Source of the DNA: Erythrophleum ivorense
Lineage: Eukaryota; Streptophyta; Magnoliopsida; Fabales; Fabaceae
Reading direction: 5' to 3'
Length of the DNA stretch: 64,000 bases
Assembly (NCBI GenBank): GCA_026724425.1
Contig: JAIUCV010000666.1
Location: 62,001 to 126,000, forward strand
A program made the translations under genes and the position numbers. A model generated the notes under the pieces. It did no database searches, was not told the DNA's origin, and was given only the letters and a program-made list of their open reading frames with translations. Shown here piece after piece: positions 55,104 through 64,000 of the stretch (position 1 is its first letter; every line of letters begins with the position of its first letter).

Positions 55104-58100
55104 ATGTTCAGGAATCTTACTAAGGGAGATGGGACAACTGAGTTGGATGCCTTCTATCCCATCCGACCAGAATGTAAAGCTGACGTTCCAAAGACTCGTT
55201 TTAAACCAAGGGTGCGGTTTCCTCCTTTCTAATCATACTTCTTGTAGCCAGTTAATATTATTTGTTTGGAAAAACACATTAATTAATGCTATGTGGAATG
55301 GTTTACTCCCATATAATGCGATAAGGAACTGGACTGATACTTTTGTAAGATGCAACTGAGAGTCATATATGTGACACTTTGCAATATTTTCAGAGAAAAA
55401 TTATGTTTTTGTTTGGCTATGCAGAGAATATAGATATTTTTCAGCGTTACTGTTACACATGCTTATGTGAGTGGGTTGGTTTTTTATATAATCTTTTTGT
55501 AGTATCTTCTATCTTGAGATCAACATCCTTGCACTGTCTATTTCCACAGGCTGGCAAAACTCTAAGTGAAAGAAGATGGCATGCATCATTCACTCAAGAT
55601 GGTCACTTGGATATTGCCAAAGTGCTTAGACGAATCCAACGGGGGGTAACCTTTATTATACTGCTCAGATTTAAATGACTGCGTCCTTACAGAAACATAC
55701 ATTATGAATGAGTGCGTGACCATGCATTGGGTTTGAGTTTAGTCCTGGTGGAAATTTGTTGCAATTATCTCAACATAATCTATGATTCTTTTTATAATAT
55801 GACAAAATTGGATAAAGTGATCCAAATCTGATAATTCAGTCTGGAGCAATGGCACCCAACTGGTGCTCTTAAGCTAAACAAGATGAGATAAGTCTCTTAT
55901 ATATGCTCTCAACCTACCTCCCTCTCTTGAGTGGCTGGGTGGCCGGGGTATTAATCTCGCAATTAATCCCCACTTTCTACCCCGTGATTTTTTCTAATCT
56001 GATTTGTCTCTTTCACTTCCATCGTTCCTTCTGTAAGGAATCTTGTACATGAACATGCTTAATCTCTACTTGATTTACCCCTTCTCTGCAACTGGTGCTC
56101 TTAAGCTAAACAAGATGAGATAAGTCTCTTATATATGCTCTCAACCTACCTCCCTCTCTTGAGTGGCTGGGTGGCCGGGGTATTAATCTCGCAATTAATC
56201 CCCACTTTCTACCCCGTGATTTTTTCTAATCTGATTTGTCTCTTTCACTTCCATTGTTCCTTCTGTAAGGAATCTTGTACATGAACATGCTTAATCTCTA
56301 CTTGATTTACCCCTTCTCTGCAATTTAGCCCATGAGCTGGTAGTAGTTTCAGGGTTGACAGTACAATTTGGTCCTATTAAACCTTGCTAGAGTTAGAGCA
56401 ATTTCATTTTAGATCTAAATTGATAATATCTTTGGAAAAGTCCTTTCTTGCTATCAAGAACAACGCTGTGCATCACGAAGTGATCTAGTGAACAAATGTA
56501 GCACAATCAGTGCCACACACACATTAATTACTGTACTTTTGAAAAGCCATTGCGTGGTTATAGAAATTGCCAGTTCACTTGGTCTTTACTCTACTGTTGG
56601 ATTCATGCTGCCTCTCTTTCTTCTGCTCTGAAAGACTGGTATTCTATCATTTAGCTGTTACCATGGCAATGGCTCACATTTAAATTTGGCTTGATAGGGG
56701 CAGTTCACTTAAACCTGAGTCTTTCTTTTGTAGTTCACTAGTGAAAAGCAACCAAGAGCTAGCAGACTGAAGGTTATTTTTCTTTTTCAAAATACGTACG
56801 GTTCTTATTGAAGCAGTACCTCTGCTTGCATATGTAATGACAGTCTTATAGCTGCTATTCTGTGTGTGTGTGTGTGTTTGTGTGAATTTATCACCACTAT
56901 GCAAAACCTGCAACTCCATGGTGGACTTTTCCTAAGTTTGAATGCATATCAATGTAAATATTTTCCTCCTTCCTTTTATCTGTTTTGACACTGTTCTCTA
57001 TGATAGAGACACGATGCCACCATATAATGGTGATTTCTGATGACAATCTGATGTGCAGTGTATTTTGCTGACCGTATCACTGATGCTCCTCTTTCATGTT
57101 GAAAAATTTACATTGTACTTTTATTCGGTTTTATTCTTTATAACTTGTGTGCTCTATTATTGATGTTCATTTTTATTTTTATAAATTATGCAGGGTGTTC
57201 ATCCTTCAATTAAAGGGGTAGTATGGGAGTTCTTGTTAGGCTGCTATGATCCTAACAGTACATTTGAAGAACGGAATCAACTTAAGGAACAAAGGAGGTA
57301 TATATTAATTTAAGTATATTTTTGTGAAATTCATAAATCAGATTAAGAAAATAAAGAATGTAACAATATTCCACAAATTCCTGTGATCCTCTAAATTTAG
57401 GGATCCTATTTTTAGTATGCAATTAAATGCATGTAGTATAGATTCTAAGAAAATATTTTTCACTTTTATGAGTAGTTAATGGACATGAGAGGAAAAACAT
57501 AACAGAACTGAAACCTATATAACATTGAACTGCTAATACCACCATCTTCTAATCGCCATTGCCAGCACTAGTGTCCTGCTGCTGCCACTACCCATGCCTC
57601 CGGTCACTCATTTCTATCACCATTGCTGCCACCTCAGCCATAACAGCACTACTAAATGGCAAACATTGGTTAAATGTTCATATTTTATTTTTCCAATAAA
57701 ATTTTTTCCCTTACAGGTTGCCATGCTCTCTGTTGAATTTCGTTCATTTTGTCTCATCCTATGACCCATAAAGTTTATCATGTCTTCTGTTTTCCTCATA
57801 TAGCAACTTAAATTATATTCACATATGGCCATGTTTTCTTTTTTCTCCTAAAGCTAACCGGTGTTTCAAATTTACCAGGGTGTGAATCCCAAATGTGCTG
57901 GTTCTCCCCCCCCCCCCCCCCCCTCCTTTGTCCTTGATTGGAAATAGAAAATAAGTGTGTAAATTTATTATTCAGGCAGCAATATAACATATGGAAAGCT
58001 GAATGTCAAAAGATGGTTCGACTAATTGGTAGTGGAAAATTCATTACATCGCCTCTCATTGGTGATGATGGCCAGCCAATGGATGATTCTTTGATAGGTG

Positions 58101-61100
58101 CATCGCTTTCAGATAAGAAAGTTCTGCAGTGGGTACAGACATTACATCAGATTGGTATGTATATGCTGCTCTGTATTCATTAAATACTGGGTAGATATCT
58201 CCATTCGGATTTAGTTTGTTCTACAACTTTTGCGACATGGTCGTTGGCCTTTGGTAAATGGATTAGCTAATGAATCTCCCTGACGAAGATGAAAAGTATT
58301 CTAAATATTAATTTTAAATTCAAGAAAAATAAAAAGAAATGCCACTTGCATATTTGTGTAATATAGTGAGATCAAGGGTGAATGGGATGCGCCTGAGCTC
58401 TCATGGTTGTGACGTCTGCTCCATTGATGTTCACAATGCATTACCATTACAAGGAATATGCTAGCTGCAGGGGTTAATGCTGTTAATGTTTCCTGCAGAA
58501 ATGTTTGCCTAGGGTTTGTTAGTAATTAATTTCTTTCAATAACCATCCGTATTATTAAATAATTATTTGGGGATGTAGGTCTGGATGTTGTTCGAACAGA
58601 TCGAGCTCTTGTCTTCTATGAGAGTGAAACTAACCAGGCAAAACTTTGGGATGTGCTATCAATTTATACCTGGTTGGATGATGACATTGGTTATGTGCAA
58701 GGTGAATTACTAGTTTTCATCATTTTATTGTTAAATCGAAGTACCTTCAGGTGGAGACATTCCAAGGGGTTATTTCTATTGCAGGAATGAATGATATATG
58801 CTCGCCTATGGTGATTCTTCTTGAGGATGAAGCAGATTCCTTTTGGTGCTTTGAGCGTGCAATGCAAAGGCTGGTATGCTAGATATATCATTGTGATTAT
58901 GCAACACTATTTTTGCCTTAGAGTGCTACCTTCGGAGTGTTAGTTGTCTAGGTAGTTGAGCAAATTAATGATTTAGTCCTCAAAAGATTACTCACCTCTA
59001 AATTTGGTTCTCCAAAGAAAAGCCTCTCGATTTAGTTCCCTGAACAATTTTCTCAAAAGTACTCCATTCCCTCTAGGGTTAAAATCAGAACTTGTAGACA
59101 AAATGCCTAAAGGTTGAAGAATCCCCATTCTCCCTCTCCAATTTGATCTTTAGAGCATTTTGTCAACAAGTTATGATTTTAATCCTGGAAAAAAACAATG
59201 TTGTTTTGGGGGAAACTTGTGAACTTTGGGAAAACAGTGCCATTTTGGGGGAAAATGATACCTAGACAAGTCCTAATCATGAGTTAGGCCACGTGGGATA
59301 CTGATTATGCCATGCCAGCAAATCTGTTAAGTGTTTGTGTTTTTTCCTAACTGAGGGAACATTTTGATGGAGGAAAAATGTTTGAAGGACTAGATTGAAA
59401 GGCTTGTTTAGTAGACCAAATTGAGAGGAGTGATCTTTGAGTATTTCAAAATTGCTTAGAGGTTCCGTTATGAGAAAACATGCCTAGTTGTTTGTCAGAC
59501 TATTATTATCCATTTGAGCCTTGGTTCTGCTAGACTTAAGCATGTCAATAACCATTAATATCATTCTCATATATCTTGGATTGTACTGACATCTTATGGC
59601 TCAGATTTTGAAATTAGTTTTATATCTTGAGATTCATCCTTTTAATTACTACTGGAATTCTTTCTTGCTGGAACAGGAAAATAATATCAATCTGACCAAC
59701 AAATAATGAAACTAGAAGACGCATGGATAGGAGTTTCTCTATTCTTTTTTCTTCTTCTTTTGCTACCAATAGAAAGTGTTTCAGTTCCTCCCTTTTTTTC
59801 CCCACACTAGCAGAATTCACTTAGTTTTTTTTTTTTGGCCTGCATTAAAAAAAAAAAATTCTATAGTTTCTTCATGGATACATCTATAGCTGCAAACTAA
59901 TTAACTTAATGATGAAACAGACTCTAGAGTTGGCATCAGCCTCATTCTAGCTTTGGCTGTTGCTTTTGTTTTCATTTAAATAATAGCTAGATAATGAACT
60001 TTTGTGGTGAGTTTACCCTCCTGCTGTTTTTCCATAACAGAGAGAGAACTTCAGGACCAGTGCAAGTTCAATGGGGGTGCAATCTCAGTTGAGTACACTC
60101 TCTCAGATTATTAAAACTGTTGATCCCAAGCTTCACCAACACCTTGGTATGGGAAATTTGCATGGGCAGTTTCTAATGTGTCATAATTAATATTTTCTTG
60201 CTTCAAATTTATTTATTTTTTCTATATTTTTATTTTGACTAGAATCAAAGTCAAATGCTCCAAAGTAGTACACATACTCTTTGACAATCATGTTTTGAGG
60301 TTGCTTGATAACAGAAAACTATACACCACTTTGCACATGTGTTATTATTGCTATTTTGGCTGTAGCAGTGAGGGTCCTCTGTAAAAAGGAGAGGTTGCTT
60401 GTTTATGCCTCCCATTGTTAAATTTACCTAGGTTCATAGGAAACATTATATTTGTATGAATGTTCTCAAAAATAGCTCTTAAACTCGTGTATATTTATTT
60501 TTGCAGATGATTTAGATGCTGAGGAGTATCTCTTTGCATTTCGCATGCTGATGGTTCTTTTCCGCAGAGAATTTTCATTTGCAGATGCTCTTTATCTTTG
60601 GGAGGTAAGGAGGAATTTATATTCTCAATATACATGGGCTCATTTGGAAAAATTGAGGAGCTATACTTTTCTGGTTCCTTGGGTATTTCTAATGAGATAA
60701 ATAGCTTGGAGTCTGTATAAGCTCCAAATTAAGAAGCTCATTTTAAGACATAATATAGGTTGTTTTCAGTTGATGTGGGCCATGGAATACAACCCAAACA
60801 ACTTCTCATTATATGAAAAGCCAGAGGCTGCCAAAACAAATGACACCACACCTGTAATAAGTGGCAAATTGTTGAAGCAATATGGCAAATTTGAGAGAGA
60901 GAACTTGACGATGGGCAATACAGAGCAACATAGTGCACTAGCTGTTTTTCTTGTTGCAAGTGTTCTTGAAGTCAAGAATAGGCAGATTTTAAAGGAGGCT
61001 AAGGGTGTGGATGATGTTGTCAAGGTCTCTCTCTTTCCATTCCCATGCATAGATGCATCTATGTTATTACTTCTGTTTCTGCATGCATCTTACATGAACC

Positions 61101-61616
61101 ATTCTTTCCAGATCTTGGGTGACATAACGTCAAATATCGATGCTAAAAAAGCATGTATCGAGGCATTGAAAATTCAGAAAAAGTACCTGAGGAAGGTAAG
61201 TTTCATTTTGTCTTTCCCGGTTCTAGATGCATGCTTTCTTGTTTGTTTAGGAGAGGGAGGGGAGGATCGAAGGAACAGAAATGATGCAATGGGCCATATA
61301 TTTCCTTATGATCTTAAATGACCTGACAAATATTCCTTTATCTTTTGCTTTGCTTTTGTTCTTGGGGAGGGGTGGGTGTTTAAAATGATGCTAGTTGCTA
61401 GATACAGTTGGAAGATTAGATGAGTGAGATAAAAGGAAAGGAATCAAGTAATCTATAATTCGAACATGCATTTTGCTTTAATGAATTCATGCATAATTCA
61501 TTTACTATCCTACTTTCTATATTCACAGTCTCAATATCATTCGTTTGTGTCTGCTTCAAAGAAGAGATGTGAAATTTTGTAATAATTGTTTGTTCATGCA
61601 GACCAAGAAGGCATGA
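55104..61616 (+). CDS. TBC-domain Rab GTPase-activating protein
   Basis: Eleven exons join in phase to 418 residues: 55104-55211, 55550-55645, 57194-57297, 57976-58154, 58579-58701, 58785-58873, 60041-60146, 60507-60604, 60770-61024, 61112-61195, 61602-61616. TBC proteins speed GTP hydrolysis by Rab GTPases on membranes. The TBC domain opens with GGVHPSIKGVVWEFLLGCYD at about residue 69. The arginine finger is Arg168 in IGLDVVRTDR (IxxDxxR) and the glutamine finger is Gln203 in GYVQGMNDICSPM. Both catalytic residues are therefore present. Later blocks LRMLMV-type FAFRMLMVLFRREFSF and LYLWELMWAMEY are typical of the family. The protein ends TKKA from a 15-base last exon. The ATG at 55104 follows an in-frame stop; an alternative spliced start at 54613 would change only the first few residues. 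Introns carry a tandem duplication and a foldback repeat. Confidence 0.92.
55859..56322. repeat. 232-bp nearly perfect tandem duplication in TBC intron 2
   Basis: The unit starting ACTGGTGCTCTTAAGCTAAA at 55859 recurs at 56091 with an offset of 232 bases. The one difference I saw is CCATCGTTCC against CCATTGTTCC. Near-identity implies a recent event. Confidence 0.97.
57906..57923. repeat. C18 homopolymer in TBC intron 3
   Basis: Eighteen C residues 52 bases before the exon 4 acceptor; a potential i-motif or G-quadruplex on the other strand close to a splice site. Confidence 0.9.
58948..59484. mobile_element. Foldback/MITE-like element in TBC intron 6
   Basis: Left arm (about 58960-59050) with AGTCCTCAAAAGATTACTCA and CTCTAAATTTGGTTCTCCAA pairs with the reverse complement of the right arm (about 59370-59465), which reads ATACTCAAAGATCACTCCTC and CTCAATTTGGTCTACTAAA. 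Flanks carry TAGTTGT at 58941-58947 and 59485-59491, a candidate 7-bp target duplication. No protein-coding content. Confidence 0.6.
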
Positions 61617-63220
61617 CAAACATTTTGTGCCTAGTTGGTGGCAGCAGTGGATAATGAATCTTGTTTGAGCGCTTTTTTTTGGGTGTGAAATTCTTCGAGG
61701 TTTTTAGTTGTTCATGATAGGCTGTTCGTTTTTCGTTGTGATAGCGAGCAGCCCCTTACCCCTACTCTTTTGTTGATTAACGCCCATTATGAATTGGGTG
61801 CCAAATGAATTTATAGTTGAAAGTTGAGACCTTTGTATTTATACTAAGGTTTATATTTCACCATCGGTCGGGTCACATGTTTTAAACTTGTAATTCGTAT
61901 AAATATTATTGGGTTTTGAACTTTATTTTTTATTCTTAAAAAAAAAAAGGGTTATCCAAATGAAGTGTCCGTCAGAACTCATGAGCATGTCTACACAAAA
62001 TGTTCCGCATACATCTTCCTCCCTCAACTATTCATATACTAATCACTATTGTCATTTTGGCTATCATGTATTTGACAGGTGCTCAGCTAAAATGCGAGGG
62101 TATTGAAATACTCTTTAGTGAGTTCATGGTCGATGTGTTCAAACTTTATTCTTTTACGTTCTATGATGAGGGACATTGTTAATGTAAAAAAATTAAATTT
62201 AAATATATATTAATAGGTTAATTAAAAATTTTAAGGAAATATCATGCAAGTGAATAATATTATCTCATTGGCCTAGTAACATAAAAGCGTGGTATCGACA
62301 AGAAGATAATAGAAAGGCACTAAAAAGGCGTATTTGGGGGGAGGGGCGGGGGACAATGTGTAGTGGGTCCCACGGCGGAGATCCTGGTGGACGACATCCA
62401 AATTAGCATCTGAAAATGGAATTGAGGTAAGTATAAAATAAACTAAAGGTGTGTGTGTTCTGCAACGTTGAACTGCGACCACCACGGCGCAAAGCAAGTC
62501 GGCGGCTGCGTGTCGGCTTTAACTGCCCCCTTGTCGGCTTCGCCAGCTTCCTTTTTCAGTTAAGGAGCCACTCCCATAATAAAGCTCAAAGGACAAGAGC
62601 AGTGTTTTGGGATGCGGTGTCGTTTTGTTCGGGTTTTGTAAATGTAAAATGTTGCAGAGGTTTCACTGCTAGTGCTAGCTGGCTTGGACGCTTGGTTAGT
62701 TATTTTTGGCATCAGTGGTCGGCTGACTCTGACCTGACCACTGTACACTGGTCCCACACATCTTTGTTTTATACTTCTGCAACGAAAATACTGCCGTATC
62801 CTCACCACCTCTCTTTTCCGTCAATTTCTAATTTTGTGCAAGTATACAAAAAGATTATTTTTTTGGCTTCATGATCTGTTATTGTTTTCCAACACTTTTC
62901 ATTAGGTGGGCAAATTATCGTAGCATGCCGTAAAAGCCTACATGCAACTCAGCCAAATCTCATAATTGATTTGGGTTATTTTGTTCTGTGCGTTTCCAGT
63001 CTGCACTAGACCGCTTCGGTAATGCAACAAATCCCTGCAAATTCTGCAGCAGAAACATGCACGACATAGCGCTACTCCCACCAACCTACTCTTTTCACCC
63101 TCCTATCCTCATATTTTATTCTCTTCCTCCTTTTCCCTTTCCACCAAGCTACTTCTTTCTCACTAAACGTCGCTGCTCTGCTTTTCTATCATTCTCTTTT
63201 GTCTTTTCCTCTTCTTATCA
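61617..63220. other. 3' region of TBC gene, spacer, and promoter of the LRR gene
   Basis: The TBC 3' untranslated region probably extends to about 61900. A GC-richer patch at 62330-62800 contains overlapping frames on both strands with no recognisable domain. From about 63060 the sequence is pyrimidine-rich (CCTCCTTTTCCCTTTCC) and is likely the leader of the LRR gene. Confidence 0.5.
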
Positions 63221-64000
63221 ATGGCTCTTTCTCCTCTATTTTCCACTCTTACTCTCGTTATCATCTTCTCCATGGTGGTTCTCTCGCACCAGCAACCTCC
63301 ACTGGAAGCGGCAGAGCAGGAATTGGTTTACCAGGTGCTCGACTCAATCAACCCAGCCATTCCCTGGCGTTCTCTCTTCCCTGACGATCTCTGTGTCTCT
63401 GCCCCTCACGGCGTCGTTTGCGACTATCCCTCTGAATCTGATGTTTCAGGTGATGGCATCGAAACGGCTCACGTTGTTGAGTTGAATTTTGGGTATTTGT
63501 CAGACTATACTCCTAACCCACCTTGCTCCCCCAACGCAACTCTCAACCCTCTCCTCTTCACCTCTTTCAAGTACCTCCGCAAGCTCTTCTTTTACAAATG
63601 CTTCAACAAATCTCGGGTTTCGTTGCCCCGTGTTTCTCCCAGTTTTGCTTCAAGTCTTGAGGAGCTTGTATTCATCGAGAATCCGTCTTTGGTTGGCCCT
63701 TTGAGTGGCATACTCCGTAATTTTACGAATTTGAGGAGGCTGGTTTTGACCGGAAACGGGTTTTATGGTGAAGTTCCTCGCCTGATAGGTGATTTAGTTA
63801 ATCTGGAAGAGATTACCCTATCGAGAAATCATATTGCCGGTGAACTTCCCGGGAGTTTAGCAAATTTGAAGAAGCTGAAGCTTCTTGATCTTAGTCAGAA
63901 TGATTTTGAAGGGTGTGTCCCTGCATCGCTGGGTGGTCTCACGGAACTTCTGAAGCTTGATATGAGATCCAACAGATTCACGGGTAAAATCCCAGAAAGT
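63221..64000 (+). CDS. LRR receptor-like protein (RLP29-like), 5' part
   Basis: The frame opens at 63221 and runs through the window edge for 260 codons, so the C terminus is missing. A hydrophobic signal peptide (LFSTLTLVIIFSMVVLS) covers about residues 5-22. An N-terminal LRR cap with paired cysteines follows: INPAIPWRSLFPDDLC, then APHGVVCDYP. NFGYLSDYTPNPPC and FTSFKYLRKLFFYKC complete the cap. From about residue 165 there are canonical plant extracellular LRRs: LRRLVLTGNGFYGEVPRLIG, LEEITLSRNHIAGELPGSL, LKLLDLSQNDFEGCVPASLG, and LLKLDMRSNRFTGKIPES. The cap wording recalls Arabidopsis RLP29 (At2g42800), a receptor-like protein without a kinase domain. Whether a transmembrane segment or kinase follows cannot be seen. 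Expected site: secreted or plasma-membrane anchored. Confidence 0.9.
   Translation, partial: MALSPLFSTLTLVIIFSMVVLSHQQPPLEAAEQELVYQVLDSINPAIPWRSLFPDDLCVSAPHGVVCDYPSESDVSGDGIETAHVVELNFGYLSDYTPNPPCSPNATLNPLLFTSFKYLRKLFFYKCFNKSRVSLPRVSPSFASSLEELVFIENPSLVGPLSGILRNFTNLRRLVLTGNGFYGEVPRLIGDLVNLEEITLSRNHIAGELPGSLANLKKLKLLDLSQNDFEGCVPASLGGLTELLKLDMRSNRFTGKIPES

Noticed and set aside
62449..62874. 141-codon frame upstream of the LRR gene
   Set aside because: No recognisable domain, opposite strand also open; GC-rich promoter-like patch.
63488..63704. Frames overlapping the LRR gene
   Set aside because: Shadows of the long LRR reading frame that starts at 63221 and leaves the window.

Overview
The window looks like nuclear DNA of a eudicot plant. 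It is AT-rich, carries multi-exon genes with short exons, GT-AG introns and AT-rich spacers, and is studded with degraded plant transposons. Six complete protein-coding genes and the start of a seventh were reconstructed by joining exons at GT-AG sites, checking that reading phase is kept at every junction. I could not fix the species.

Layout: (1) 1-1870, a decayed LINE of the RTE type on the minus strand, then spacer with one snRNA-type promoter signature. (2) 5486-8150 (+), a NECAP-like endocytic coat-associated protein. (3) 8151-16698, an AT-rich spacer with several foldback or MITE-like repeats. (4) 16699-26835 (+), an NDR-family AGC kinase in 13 exons; its introns hold an Au-type SINE with a perfect 15-bp target duplication and a non-autonomous hAT-type element. 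(5) 29053-33530 (+), an old internally deleted Copia retrotransposon with both LTRs. (6) 35579-37090 (+), an intronless GRAS transcription factor of the SCARECROW/SCL23 clade. (7) 40846-46714 (+), a plant casein kinase 1-like kinase in 14 exons, convergent with (8) 47824-50837 (-), an ESCRT-III VPS2/CHMP2 subunit in 11 exons. (9) 50838-55103, spacer with a LINE-L1 scrap and a MITE. (10) 55104-61616 (+), a TBC-domain Rab GTPase-activating protein in 11 exons, with a 232-bp tandem duplication and a foldback element in its introns. (11) 63221 to the end (+), the 5' part of a leucine-rich-repeat protein resembling receptor-like protein 29.

Four genes act in membrane traffic or signalling (NECAP at clathrin coats, ESCRT-III at endosomes, TBC on Rab GTPases, LRR protein at the cell surface). 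There is no operon-like logic. NECAP, NDR kinase, CK1 kinase and VPS2.3 occur in the same order, as I recall, near At1g03900-At1g03950 in Arabidopsis, so the block is probably ancestral microsynteny into which the GRAS gene, the Copia element and other repeats are interleaved. I found no undescribed biological system. The points most worth a second look are recent tandem duplications in introns, a long perfect-phase foldback hairpin, the snRNA-like promoter with no recognised RNA, and the cluster of long C/G homopolymers.
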